Source: Arcticibacter sp041902385
GTDB taxonomy: Bacteria; Bacteroidota; Bacteroidia; Sphingobacteriales; Sphingobacteriaceae
NCBI RefSeq assembly: GCF_041902385.1
Contig: NZ_CP169244.1
Coordinates: 1,426,001-1,490,000, forward strand
Direction of reading: 5' to 3'
Length of the DNA: 64,000 bases
Part shown: positions 26,619 through 35,460 of the stretch, one piece after another
Layout of the letters: every line of letters starts with the position of its first letter
Numbering within the stretch: position 1 is the stretch's first letter
Translations under genes and position numbers: made by a program
The notes under the pieces: generated by a model
The model's database searches: none
Seen by the model: only the letters and a program-made list of their open reading frames with translations
Told to the model about the DNA's origin: nothing

Positions 26619-27164
26619 TTACGCCTGGATAGTTTCCTGACCTTTTTCCCAGTTACATGGACAAAGCTCGTCTGTTTGCAGTCCGTCAAGTACGCGCAAT
26701 ACTTCCTTTACATTACGACCAACGTTTAGATCGTTTACAGATACCCAGCGTACAATTCCCTGAGGATCTATAATAAAAGTAGCACGGTAGGCAATCTTCT
26801 CAGTAGGCTCGAGGATTCCCAGGTCTTCTGCAAGAGACTTGGATGTATCGGCCAGCATCGGGAACTTCAGATCGCGAAGATCCTCGTGGTTATTCCTCCA
26901 TGCAAGGTGAACGAACTCAGAATCGGTTGAAGCACCAATAAGGCGTGCGTCTCTGTCGCGGAATTCACCAAACGACTTGTTAAACTCAGCAATCTCAGTG
27001 GGACATACAAATGTGAAGTCCTTTGGCCACCAAAACATTACAGTCCATACATTATCTTCGTTAACAAGATAATCAGAAGAAATAGTTTCAAACTCTTTAC
27101 CTTTTTCTCTGCTTACAACTGCTTTTTTCTCGAAAGCCGGGAACTTTTGACCGATTGTTATCAT
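26619..27164 (-). CDS. Peroxiredoxin (AhpC/Prx1 family, 2-Cys)
   Basis: 181 residues. The peroxidatic Cys is C54 in TFVCPTEIAEF; the resolving Cys is in the C-terminal DELCPCNWEKG (C168 or C170). The family reduces hydrogen peroxide and organic peroxides in the cytoplasm. A good Bacteroidota promoter lies just upstream, and the AhpD-like gene follows. The CPC doublet near the end offers two possible resolving residues. Confidence 0.95.
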   Translation of the reverse strand: MITIGQKFPAFEKKAVVSREKGKEFETISSDYLVNEDNVWTVMFWWPKDFTFVCPTEIAEFNKSFGEFRDRDARLIGASTDSEFVHLAWRNNHEDLRDLKFPMLADTSKSLAEDLGILEPTEKIAYRATFIIDPQGIVRWVSVNDLNVGRNVKEVLRVLDGLQTDELCPCNWEKGQETIQA

Positions 27165-27191
27165 AACTAAATAATATTTTTAAATCTGCCG

Positions 27192-27222
27192 CAAAGATAC
27201 CCGGGCAGGCTTTTACTACCAA
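27192..27222 (-). promoter_or_regulatory. Bacteroidota-type promoter of the peroxiredoxin gene
   Basis: On the minus strand TTG (complement of 27220-27222), 20 nt, then TATCTTTG (complement of 27192-27199), a full -7 match. The leader would be about 20 nt. Confidence 0.7.
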
Positions 27223-27281
27223 CCTTTTTGCCCTGATTCTCAATACTCTTTATCAATAGCCTATAGACAATATCTATGAGA

Positions 27282-28096
27282 TTATTTTAAGTATTTCTTT
27301 AATAGATCATTAAGAACCCCCTTATCCGACTGCGTCATAACAGGCCGAAGGTCATTTTGAATAAAATGAAGCTTGAAGGCTTTTATAGCAGAAATGGAAT
27401 CGCGGGTATCATATCCGATGATGCGGAGGGCCTGAATAGTATTAAAGCCGGGCGGCACGGTCTCCACGATCATGTCAGGCCAGTAGCCAAAGCCCTTTTC
27501 GGCGAGCTTGCGCCAGGGAAAAATGCATTCGGATCGGGTTTCCTTCTTGGTGCGATGTCGGCATGTCCGATAAAGTTAGCGGCAGGTATTCCGTAATTTT
27601 TCTTCAAAGCGCCGAGCAGAGTGATAAGACTATTAATTTGCTGGTCGGGAAACGGCTCATTTCCATTATTGTCGAGCTCTATTCCGATAGAGGCCGAATT
27701 GATGTCAGTTAAACTGCCCCATTTTGCAACTCCGCCATGCCACGCTCTGAGATAGTCGTTAAGCATGTGATGCACCGTCCCGTCCTTACAAATGACATAA
27801 TGAGCGCTAACCTGGGTACGCTTAAGAGTAAAGGTTTTCAGCGTCTGCTCGCAGGAATTCTGAGCCGTATGATGGATAATGACATAATTAGGTTTTCTCA
27901 GATTGAAGTTGACAGTACCAACAGCATACGGCGGCACTTTGCTCGAAAACGCCTCGACCGGCGGAATGTCAGTGAGAGACTGTGTCAGCTCCTTCGCCTG
28001 CTTTTTGTAAAGCTTGTTCGTTGCCTTGTATGGGTGAGGTGAACACGATGGCAGTACGGCAGCGAGAAGGAAGATGGGAACTATGAATCTTTTCAT
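27282..28096 (-). CDS. N-acetylmuramoyl-L-alanine amidase (Amidase_2, AmpD-like), lipoprotein, frameshifted as sequenced
   Basis: The first minus frame (28096-27470) encodes a lipoprotein signal (LPSC, C18) and the Amidase_2 zinc domain: NYVIIHHTAQNS, HYVICKDGTVHHML, RAWHGGVAKWG, SIGIELDNNG and IGHADIAPRRKPDP. It then runs out of frame after NAFF. Adding one T to a T5 run (A5 at 27519-27523 on the plus strand) restores NAFFPWRKLAEKGFGYWPDMIVETVPPGF and continues to 27282, about 271 residues. The enzyme cuts the amide bond between MurNAc and the stem peptide, for wall recycling or remodelling. A homopolymer sequencing error is the likeliest cause of the break. Confidence 0.9.
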
Positions 28097-28324
28097 GATA
28101 ATTTAAACTGCTAAATACGTTTAAATTTGCTATTCTTGAAAGCAGAACCGCAAGAAACGTTGATGACCGGTGCTGGTCGGGCGGGAATGGACGTCTCCTG
28201 AAGGTTGTTTACGACCTTATAGCTTGGCGACGTGATTTCATTGGGATCTTTAAAAGAAAAATTAATAGTCCCGATCAACAAATGGACTTAGATAAAAATA
28301 TCCTTTTATAATAAACGACACAAT
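28097..28324. other. Intergenic region with a weak relative of the dispersed repeat
   Basis: No coding frame. 28215-28265 (TAGCTTGGCGACGTGATTTC... and CTTTAAAAG) resembles the tail module of the dispersed repeat at 33113-33151, and GCGGGAATG near 28180 also occurs in the repeat unit at 33073. The similarity is partial. No promoter for the next gene was recognised. Confidence 0.3.
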
Positions 28325-29188
28325 ATGATTACTTTAGAGAACGAAAGGTTTACTGCAACCATAGGCACGAAGGGCGGCGAGTTGCATAGTCTATTCAACA
28401 AGGAGCTGAACCTGGAATACATCTGGAACGGTGACCCGACCCACTGGCCACGCCATACTCCCGTTCTGTTTCCTATAGTAGGAGGCTTAAAAGACGACAG
28501 CTTTATTTACGAAGGTCAGGAGTATTCGCTCATCAAACACGGATTTGCCAGAGACATGGACTTCGAAGTAGAGGAAAGCACCGCTACCACTGCTACGTTC
28601 CTGCTGAAAAGCAATGATGAAACATTGAAAAGCTATCCCTTCCATTTCGAATTAAGACATATTTACCGCCTGGAAGGAAACTCCATTACTCAAACTTACG
28701 AAGTAAAGAACCCGACCGTTTCGCAGATGTTCTTCTCCTTAGGTGCCCATCCTGCATTTAAAGTGCCTCTGGTAGAAAACACCGGGTATACCGACTATTA
28801 TCTGCAATTTGAAAAAGCAGAAAACAGTCTGCGCTGGACACTTGATGGCAACATCCTTGTTGAGCCGGTACCCTACTTCCAGAATCAGGATAAGCTTCCG
28901 CTGAAACACGATCTGTTCTATGACGACGCCGTAATTTTCAAGGATCTGAAATCTGAAACAATCAGCATCAGAAGTGACAAAACGCCTCACGGTCTTCACT
29001 ACCATTTCGCAGGATTCCCGTATATGGGCATCTGGGCAGCTAAAGATGCTCCTTTCGTTTGTATAGAGCCCTGGTGCGGAATCCCCGACTCAGCTACTCA
29101 TGACAAGAAGCTCGAACACAAAGAAGGCATCATTGAGCTTCCTCCACTGGAAAAATGGAGCAAGAGCCTTACCATTGAAGCTTTTTAA
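28325..29188 (+). CDS. Aldose 1-epimerase family protein (galactose mutarotase-like)
   Basis: 287 residues of the all-beta galactose mutarotase fold. The family blocks are WPRHTPVLFPIVGGL, SLIKHGFARDMDF with the conserved His, FSLGAHPAFKVP with the second His, and CIEPWCGIPDS with the catalytic Glu. It interconverts alpha and beta anomers of a hexose or hexose phosphate; closer relatives of this shorter subgroup act on unclear sugars. It stands alone and is followed by a strong terminator. Confidence 0.9.
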   Translation: MITLENERFTATIGTKGGELHSLFNKELNLEYIWNGDPTHWPRHTPVLFPIVGGLKDDSFIYEGQEYSLIKHGFARDMDFEVEESTATTATFLLKSNDETLKSYPFHFELRHIYRLEGNSITQTYEVKNPTVSQMFFSLGAHPAFKVPLVENTGYTDYYLQFEKAENSLRWTLDGNILVEPVPYFQNQDKLPLKHDLFYDDAVIFKDLKSETISIRSDKTPHGLHYHFAGFPYMGIWAAKDAPFVCIEPWCGIPDSATHDKKLEHKEGIIELPPLEKWSKSLTIEAF

Positions 29189-29208
29189 GGAATTTGTCAA
29201 TACGCAGA

Positions 29209-29246
29209 AAAGAGTTAGTCCCTGCCGTTCGGGACTAACTCTTTTT
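29209..29246 (+). terminator. Terminator after the mutarotase-like gene
   Basis: 14-bp perfect stem (29209-29222 with 29231-29244, AAAGAGTTAGTCCC) with an 8-nt loop and TTTTT at its 3' side. Confidence 0.88.
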
Positions 29247-29293
29247 CAGTCTGTTCCTTCCTGGCGTGTTGCACTTTTTCCCAATAAGCAATT

Positions 29294-29328
29294 GGCTGTC
29301 AGCTATCGGCTATCAGCTGTCAGCAATC
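29294..29328. repeat. Heptamer tandem repeat, about five units
   Basis: GGCTGTC, AGCTATC, GGCTATC, AGCTGTC, AGCAATC: five consecutive copies of RGCTRTC, the last degenerate. It lies between two terminators in a gap without genes. Short repeats of this kind are seen between genes in some Bacteroidota; no function is assigned. Confidence 0.7.
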
Positions 29329-29377
29329 CTTTAAAAAGCATTTAATTATCTCAATAAAACAAATACACTTTCAAGAA

Positions 29378-29418
29378 AAAGCGCGGGCTTCAAATCACTG
29401 AACCCGCGCTTTTTTTAA
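29378..29418 (-). terminator. Terminator of gltX (bidirectional)
   Basis: 10-bp stem AAAGCGCGGG/CCCGCGCTTT (29378-29387, 29403-29412). T tracts occur on both strands, and the gltX stop is 22 nt away. Confidence 0.82.
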
Positions 29419-29433
29419 CTCCTTTATCAGCTT

Positions 29434-30951
29434 TTAAGACTTGATCGCCTCTAGCGCTTTATTTATCCGGCTCACTGCTTCATCTTCTCCAATTAGCCGC
29501 GTAATATCGAACACTGCCGGCCCGAACTTTCCTCCCACCAGCATAATTCGGTAAGGAAGCATTACGTCGCCAATCTTGAAGCCCCGCTCCTGCGTCATCT
29601 CCTTGAACTTTTCCTCCAGCTCCTGTGCCGACAGGCCTTTATTGCTCAGCAGCAGCCCGGAAAAAGCTTTAAAAAACTCCTCCTTCGCATCAGTCCATTT
29701 CGGTTTTACTGCACCAAGATCGTAGGTATCGGGCGCACGGAAGAAATAGGCTGACTGTGCAACGAAGTCGGGAAGCAGATGGCAACGGTCCTTTACCAGT
29801 TCGATCACGGTTGACAGCTGCTGATCATCGCTTACTTCTACGCCAGCCTTTCTGAGTTCGATCGCGACTAGCTGCGTAAGCTTCGGCCCTTCCAGCTTCT
29901 TGATCCACTCGGTATTGAACCATTTGGCCTTTTCGTAATCAAATTTTGCTCCCGCTTTATTCACCCTTCCAAGCGAAAAACGACCTACCAGCTCATCCAC
30001 ACTAAAGATCTCCTGATCGGTCCCATCGTTCCAGCCAAGCATGGCCAGCATATTGATGAAGGCTTCCGGCAGGAAGCCAATCTCACGGAAACCAGGGGTG
30101 AGCTCGCCGCTGGCAGGATCAGTCCAGTTCATAGCATAAACCGGGAAGCCCAGGCGCGCGCCATCTCTTTTACTAAGCTTGCCATTCCCGTCGGGCTTGA
30201 GGATCAACGGCAGGTGAGCCCAGCGCGGCATCTCCTCTTCCCATCCCAGGTACTTCCAAAGCAACAGATGAACGGGAGCAGAGGGCAGCCATTCTTCCCC
30301 CCGGAAAGCATGCGTGATTTTCATCAGATAGTCGTCCACTACTACTGCCAGATGATAGGTGGGCATTCCGTCGGCCTTCAGCAGCACCTTATCGTCCGAC
30401 TGAGAGGTTTGGAAGCTCACTTCTCCCCTGATGAGGTCCGTGAACGTCACTGTTTCATCTTCAGGCATCCGTATCCGGATCACGTAGGGAGTGCCGCTTT
30501 CAATCAACTGCCTCACCTCCTCATGCGGCAAAGAAAGCGAATTGCGCATCTCCTTCCGAAAGGCATGTCCATACTGAAAGTTCGGTACCTCTTTTCGTTT
30601 CTGGTCAAGCTCTTCGGGAGTATCAAATGCATAATATGCATACCCATCATGTACCAGACGCTCCGCATAATCCCGATACATCGCTTTCCGCTCGCTCTGG
30701 CGGTACGGCCCGTATGGGCCTCCTTGCTCAGGTCCCTCATCCGGCACTATTCCGCACCATTTCAGGCAGTCCTGAATATATTCTTCAGCACCCGGTACAT
30801 AACGGGTCTGATCAGTATCTTCAATACGTAAAATAAACTTGCCCCCGTTCTGACGGGCAAATAGATAATTAAACAAAACGGTACGCACGCCTCCCAGGTG
30901 AAGTCCCCCTGTTGGACTTGGAGCAAAACGTACCCGAACATTATCCTGCAT
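29434..30951 (-). CDS. gltX: Glutamate--tRNA ligase
   Basis: About 505 residues of class I synthetase. The first signature is RFAPSPTGGLHLGGVRT (HIGH variant HLGG); the second is KLSKRDGARLG (KMSKS type). It charges tRNA-Glu with glutamate. The frame is open to 30978, but a -7 element (TATCTTTG) covers 30976-30983, so the start is more likely the ATG at 30951 (MQDNVRVRFAPSPTG). Flanking genes are unrelated. Confidence 0.96.
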   Translation of the reverse strand: MQDNVRVRFAPSPTGGLHLGGVRTVLFNYLFARQNGGKFILRIEDTDQTRYVPGAEEYIQDCLKWCGIVPDEGPEQGGPYGPYRQSERKAMYRDYAERLVHDGYAYYAFDTPEELDQKRKEVPNFQYGHAFRKEMRNSLSLPHEEVRQLIESGTPYVIRIRMPEDETVTFTDLIRGEVSFQTSQSDDKVLLKADGMPTYHLAVVVDDYLMKITHAFRGEEWLPSAPVHLLLWKYLGWEEEMPRWAHLPLILKPDGNGKLSKRDGARLGFPVYAMNWTDPASGELTPGFREIGFLPEAFINMLAMLGWNDGTDQEIFSVDELVGRFSLGRVNKAGAKFDYEKAKWFNTEWIKKLEGPKLTQLVAIELRKAGVEVSDDQQLSTVIELVKDRCHLLPDFVAQSAYFFRAPDTYDLGAVKPKWTDAKEEFFKAFSGLLLSNKGLSAQELEEKFKEMTQERGFKIGDVMLPYRIMLVGGKFGPAVFDITRLIGEDEAVSRINKALEAIKS

Positions 30952-30975
30952 ATCTCGATGAATTATTTGAAAACG

Positions 30976-30983
30976 CAAAGATA
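30976..30983 (-). promoter_or_regulatory. -7 element upstream of gltX
   Basis: TATCTTTG on the minus strand matches TAnnTTTG fully. No TTG stands 19-20 nt upstream. Its place decides against the upstream Met at 30978. Confidence 0.5.
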
Positions 30984-31276
30984 CGGTTCCTTCAGATAAG
31001 AGCCGCCGCCTTTTGTATTTACACTGAACCCAGGACAGGTCTCCCGGTCACCGTGCTGCAGGAAGCATCATCCAGCTCTTGCCCGCCACCACCAGGGCCG
31101 GATGCAGGTTCTATTAGTGCTGCCCCTGCCGCCACCGATTGCATCCCTTCCCTAATATCTCCCCTTAATGAACGTCCTGCTATCGAAAGCCCTCACGTCA
31201 TAAAAACGACCATCCACGCGAGAAGTGCCGCACTTCCACTTTTTTCAGATTCCCTCTCGCTAAATCCCTTATTCTG

Positions 31277-31358
31277 TGTACATTTGTCTACTTCGTCTAT
31301 AGACTTTACATTTGTGAAATATCTGTACAGCATATAAATAATCATTATTATTGTACAG
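31277..31358 (+). promoter_or_regulatory. Promoter of the cysH operon with three TGTACA palindromes
   Basis: TTTG at 31283-31286, a 20-nt spacer and TACATTTG at 31307-31314 form a near-ideal Bacteroidota promoter. TGTACA occurs at 31277-31282, 31324-31329 and 31352-31357, that is, just before the -33 and twice in the leader; the latter two form a 7-bp inverted repeat. They may be binding sites for a sulfur regulator or form a leader hairpin. I see nothing else in 30984-31276. Confidence 0.6.
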
Positions 31359-31378
31359 GATCGGATACAGAGAATAAA

Positions 31379-32095
31379 ATGATTGAAACTGTTAAAAACA
31401 GACAAGAAGAGTTACTATCTGCGCTGGCAGGACTTTCTGCCGAAGAGGCGCTGGCTCTGCTTGCGAGAGAATTTGAGGGCGGTATCGTCTTTTCTACCAG
31501 CTTTAGCTGGGAGGATCAGGTGATCTCCCATATGATCCTTTCTCAAAACCTCCCCATCAGGATCTTCACCCTGGATACCGGCCGCCTCTTTGGCGAGACT
31601 TATTACGTGTGGAGCCGGACCAATGAACAATATGGCACCCACATAGAGGCGTTCTATCCTAATCAGGAAGTGATTGAGCGCTTCGTTACAGAGAAAGGCC
31701 CCAATGCTTTTTATGAATCTGTTGAAAACAGAAAAGGCTGCTGCTATATCCGCAAGGTCGAGCCTCTTCAGCGTGCCCTGGCAGGGAATACGCTTTGGAT
31801 CACGGGCTTGCGAGCAGAACATTCTCCCGACCGCGGCAACCTGCCGCAGCTCGAATGGGACGAGACCAACCAAATATTGAAGTACCATCCCCTGCTCCAC
31901 TGGTCCACCGATCAGGTGCGGGCGGTCATCAACGAAAACGGCATTCCCTATAACACGCTTCACGACAAGGGATTTGTCAGCATCGGATGCGCCTGCTGCA
32001 CAAGAGCCGTCAACCCCGGAGAGGACTTCCGCGCCGGAAGATGGTGGTGGGAAGACAAATCAAGCAAAGAGTGCGGTCTGCACGCTCATTCATAA
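31379..32095 (+). CDS. cysH: Phosphoadenylyl-sulfate / adenylyl-sulfate reductase
   Basis: 238 residues. The PP-loop-like N-terminal part has FSTSFSWEDQ, with LDTGRLFGET and IWITGLRAEHSPDRG following. Cysteine pairs C121-C122 (KGCCYIRK) and C204, C206, C207 (GCACCTRAV) match the CC...CxxC motif that binds a [4Fe-4S] cluster in APS-type reductases, and the catalytic Cys is in KECGLH at the end. It therefore probably reduces APS to sulfite directly, which fits the absence of an APS kinase here. First gene of cysH-cysD-cysN. Confidence 0.94.
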   Translation: MIETVKNRQEELLSALAGLSAEEALALLAREFEGGIVFSTSFSWEDQVISHMILSQNLPIRIFTLDTGRLFGETYYVWSRTNEQYGTHIEAFYPNQEVIERFVTEKGPNAFYESVENRKGCCYIRKVEPLQRALAGNTLWITGLRAEHSPDRGNLPQLEWDETNQILKYHPLLHWSTDQVRAVINENGIPYNTLHDKGFVSIGCACCTRAVNPGEDFRAGRWWWEDKSSKECGLHAHS

Positions 32096-32114
32096 ACACC
32101 GATAATATTGCTTT

Positions 32115-33023
32115 ATGCCTCAACATAAATTAGATTACCTTGATCTGCTCGAAGCAGAGTCTATTCATATCATGCGCGAAGTGGCAGGTCAGTTTGAGCG
32201 GCCGGCCCTTCTGTTCTCGGGCGGGAAAGATTCAATTACCCTGGTACAACTGGCACTGAAGGCCTTCAAGCCGGGCAAGATCCCCTTTCCTCTCGTCCAT
32301 ATCGACACAGGCCACAACTTCCCTGAAGCGCTTGAGTACCGCGACAGACTGGCAGAAGAAACCGGCGCTAAACTGATTGTGAGAAAAGTTGAAGACACCA
32401 TCAAGGCAAGAGGACTGAAAGAGCCGGTCGGTAAGTTCGCTTCACGGAATGCTTTACAGTCATACACGCTTCTCGACACGATTGAGGAATTCGGGTTCGA
32501 CGCGTGCATCGGTGGTGCCCGCAGAGATGAAGAAAAGGCCAGGGCAAAGGAGCGCATCTTTTCCGTAAGGGACGAGTTTGGACAATGGGACCCCAAGAAA
32601 CAGCGGCCTGAACTTTGGAACCTCTATAATGGCAAGATCGCCAAAGGCGAAAATGTACGCGTGTTTCCGATCAGCAACTGGGTGGAGCTCGACGTATGGA
32701 ACTATATCAAACGGGAAGGTATCGAGCTGCCTTCCATCTACTTCACACATGAAAGAGAGGTGATTGTGCACCAGGAGCACCTGGTAGCCTTATCTCCTTT
32801 CGTCCGGGTAGATGAGGGAGATGTTATTGTCAAGAGAAATGTACGTTATCGCACCGTAGGCGACATGACCTGTACCGCGGCTGTTGAATCAACCGCCTCG
32901 ACGATAGACGACATCATCGCGGAGATCAATAAGACCAACATCAGTGAACGCGGAGAAACCCGCATTGATGATCAGGTGTCGGAAGCAGCGATGGAAGACA
33001 GAAAAAAGAACGGATACTTTTAA
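32115..33023 (+). CDS. cysD: Sulfate adenylyltransferase subunit 2
   Basis: 302 residues. The PP-loop ATP pyrophosphatase motif is LLFSGGKDSITLVQLAL, followed by PLVHIDTGHNFPEALEYRD and the CysD-specific block GGARRDEEKARAKERIFS. The C-terminus RKKNGYF is typical of CysD. With CysN it makes APS from sulfate and ATP, driven by GTP hydrolysis. It is 19 bp after cysH but separated from cysN by 480 bp holding an array of palindromic repeats. Confidence 0.96.
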   Translation: MPQHKLDYLDLLEAESIHIMREVAGQFERPALLFSGGKDSITLVQLALKAFKPGKIPFPLVHIDTGHNFPEALEYRDRLAEETGAKLIVRKVEDTIKARGLKEPVGKFASRNALQSYTLLDTIEEFGFDACIGGARRDEEKARAKERIFSVRDEFGQWDPKKQRPELWNLYNGKIAKGENVRVFPISNWVELDVWNYIKREGIELPSIYFTHEREVIVHQEHLVALSPFVRVDEGDVIVKRNVRYRTVGDMTCTAAVESTASTIDDIIAEINKTNISERGETRIDDQVSEAAMEDRKKNGYF

Positions 33024-33046
33024 TCCGGCGCTCTGACTTTAACAAA

Positions 33047-33426
33047 CAACACGGACGAGCTGCAAGAACAAGCGGGAATGAGCCAGAGTTGAGAGTTCTT
33101 CCTGGCCGTCTAGACATAGCGAAGCGATCTCATTGAGGCCTTTAAAAAAACAATTGCAGGGCTTAACAATGAAAATTGACTTTCAGGAAAAACATTAATG
33201 AGCTGTAGGCACAAACGGGATTGAAGGTTGAATGAATATCCTTCCTGGCCTTTAAAAAGCAAACAGGCTTTCAGGAAGAACATTCACGAGCTGTACGCAC
33301 AAACGGGGATGAAAGTTGCTTGAATGCTCCTTGCGGCCATTTAAAGACAAGCAAACTCTCACAAAAAACATTCAGAAATTGCGCATCCAAACGGGGATGA
33401 AAGTGAGCCGAATGTTCTTCCTGGCC
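33047..33426. repeat. Array of four hairpin-forming intergenic repeat units
   Basis: Units are at about 33047-33107, 33178-33250, 33267-33338 and 33356-33426. The last three repeat with an exact 89-bp period. Each begins around TTCAGGAA.AACATTC, has a core ACAAACGGGGATGAAAG and ends TTCTTCCTGGCC; the ends are inverted repeats, so each unit can fold. Between units lies CTTTAAAAAGCAAAC or similar. A tail module (33113-33151, TAGCGAAGCGATCTCATTGA then GGCCTTTAAAA) follows the first unit. Related copies lie at 52271-52338, 56722-56831 and 61252-61275. The array fills the cysD-cysN gap. Confidence 0.85.
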
Positions 33427-33503
33427 TGTAAAGAAAAAATAGACTTTCAAGAAAATCAGAATAGCAAAAACGCTCCCGAGGGGGCAAATAAGACACATAA
33501 ACA

Positions 33504-34745
33504 ATGGATTTATTACGATTTATAACTGCCGGCAGCGTTGACGATGGAAAAAGTACTCTGATAGGACGTCTGCTGTACGATACCGACTCCATTAAAGTGG
33601 ACCAGCTGGAAACAATTCAAAGGCAGAGTAAAAATAAATCTGAAGGGGAAATAGACCTCGCGCTCTTTACAGACGGTCTCCGTGCCGAGCGGGAACAAGG
33701 CATTACTATTGATGTAGCCTACAAGTATTTCTCAACTGACAAGCGCAAATTCATTATCGCCGATGCTCCCGGTCATATTCAGTATACAAGGAATATGGTG
33801 ACCGGCGCATCAAACTCCGACCTGATCATCATTTTGATAGACGCACGACAGGGTGTGGTTGAACAGACGCGGCGTCACAGCATCATCGCTTCACTCCTCC
33901 AGATTCCCCACGTAGTGGTAACCATCAACAAGATGGACATGGTCGATTACTCAGAGGAAGTCTATAACTCGATCGTCGAAGAGTACTCAAAGATGGCCGG
34001 GGCACTCAACATGAAAGATGTGCATTTCATTCCGATTAGCGCCCTGAAGGGAGATAACATTGTCAATACTTCAGGCAGCATGCCCTGGTACGAAGGCGAA
34101 ACGCTTCTCAACCTTCTCGAAACGATCAATGTGGTGAATGATATCGATTTCAATGAATCACGCTTCCCCGTACAATATGTGATCCGGCCCCAATCAGAAG
34201 ACCTTCACGACTACCGAGGCTACGCAGGCAAAGTGCTAAGCGGAGTCTACAGGAAAGGCGATGCGGTAACGGTACTCCCCGACGGCATTGACTCGGTGAT
34301 AGAAGCAGTAGAGGTTCACGGCGAGGAAGTGGAAGAAGCCTTTGCTCCGCAGAGTGCCGTCATCCGCCTTAAAGATGATATTGATATCAACAGAGGCGAC
34401 CTCATCGTGACTAAAAGCTCGCGCCCCAAAGTGTCGCAGGAAATCGAGGCCACCATCTGCTGGATGGACAATAAGCCGCTCCTGCCCGGAAACAAATACC
34501 TGTTGCAGGTGCAAAGTAAGCGGGTAAGATGCGTTGTAAAAGAAATCAACTTTAAGCTTGACGTGAACACACTCGAAAAGCAGGAGAACGTTGCACAGGC
34601 CTCCCTCAACGACGTGGTCCATGTTACGATCAAGACCGCTTCTCCTATTGTTTTTGACAGCTACAACTCCTTAAGGGCAAACGGCGGGGCCATCCTGATT
34701 GATGAAACGGCCCATACAACCGTTGCAGGCTGTATGCTGGCGTAA
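33504..34745 (+). CDS. cysN: Sulfate adenylyltransferase subunit 1 (GTPase)
   Basis: 413 residues. A translation-factor-like GTPase: P-loop GSVDDGKSTLIGRL (K16), switch II DAPGHIQYTRNM, TINKMDMVDY as NKxD, then two beta-barrel domains. No APS kinase (CysC) domain is fused, in keeping with an APS-type CysH. It powers sulfate adenylylation with CysD. The upstream repeats may sit inside the operon mRNA or carry a new start; no clear promoter was found in the gap. A terminator follows. Confidence 0.96.
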   Translation: MDLLRFITAGSVDDGKSTLIGRLLYDTDSIKVDQLETIQRQSKNKSEGEIDLALFTDGLRAEREQGITIDVAYKYFSTDKRKFIIADAPGHIQYTRNMVTGASNSDLIIILIDARQGVVEQTRRHSIIASLLQIPHVVVTINKMDMVDYSEEVYNSIVEEYSKMAGALNMKDVHFIPISALKGDNIVNTSGSMPWYEGETLLNLLETINVVNDIDFNESRFPVQYVIRPQSEDLHDYRGYAGKVLSGVYRKGDAVTVLPDGIDSVIEAVEVHGEEVEEAFAPQSAVIRLKDDIDINRGDLIVTKSSRPKVSQEIEATICWMDNKPLLPGNKYLLQVQSKRVRCVVKEINFKLDVNTLEKQENVAQASLNDVVHVTIKTASPIVFDSYNSLRANGGAILIDETAHTTVAGCMLA

Positions 34746-34872
34746 AGGCGGGCTTGCTTTTACTACGGTAAAGTGCAGCCAGGCAAGGCATTTCCTTCTG
34801 CTTGTTTTCAGCCGGCGGCAGGCCGGTGAGAGCACGATCCGTGTCTTATTAAGACAAGTGAAACTACTTATA

Positions 34873-34904
34873 AGAGCAGGTTTTTGCCTGCTCTCAGCTT
34901 TTTT
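34873..34904 (+). terminator. Terminator after cysN
   Basis: 8-bp stem AGAGCAGG/CCTGCTCT (34873-34880, 34887-34894), loop TTTTTG, with a TTTTTT tract four bases later. Confidence 0.7.
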
Positions 34905-35460
34905 GCAGCCCGGTAACCTGTTATGCCCTGGTCCTGAACCACAGGCCTGCGCGCGGCAGAAGCGACACCATCCCTATTGGCAGCCAGGCCTTAGAGCAGC
35001 TTTCGACCAGATGGTTAGAAGCACAGTGAAACCAAAGATCAACGCTTAGTACTTTTATAGAAGCTTGCACCACCCGGGAACCATAGCAGGGGCGTATCTG
35101 CTCAGCAAAAGATTCGTACCCTATTCGCCCCATGGCTGAAATCCAGCCGCTATTAACCCACCATTAAGCCACCTTGTAGCCACCTTTTGCCGATAAAGGG
35201 TAGCTAAATGGTAGCCGATCGGCTACTTTAGAACTGTTACATATCTAATCATTCACGGGGCATGTGCGAACCATTCACGGGCCAGTCTCTGACGCTTTTT
35301 ATGCTAATGCCCGTCCTGAACATAGCATGAAAACTGCTGCAAGATCTCCCGCACACATCAAAGATAAGACATAAGATCCGTTCTGCTCGCTAATTCCTTT
35401 ATTTGTTAAATAGTACCAAGTGTCGGCATTTTTCGTTATTTTGGTATTACACAGGCAACT
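34905..35460. other. Gene-free region with short repeats and a 16-bp palindrome
   Basis: No credible coding frame. It contains a direct repeat AGCCACCTT (35167, 35177), a perfect palindrome GTAGCCGATCGGCTAC at 35211-35226 and a direct repeat ATTCACGGG (about 35250 and 35273). It may be control DNA or a decayed mobile element end. No clear promoter for the DUF4175 gene was recognised. Confidence 0.4.

Noticed and set aside
27282..27473. A separate 63-residue protein starting MIVETVPPG
   Set aside because: It is the end of the amidase after a one-base homopolymer change.
30912..31337. 141-residue plus-strand frame rich in Ser and Pro
   Set aside because: It overlaps the start of gltX and its promoter, has low-complexity composition and no recognisable domain.
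33178..33426. Evenly spaced repeats that might be a CRISPR array
   Set aside because: The whole 89-bp period is similar between units, including the would-be spacers, the units are imperfect, and no cas gene is near.
34699..35049. 116-residue frame after cysN
   Set aside because: It starts inside cysN in another frame, runs through the terminator and has no protein-like pattern.
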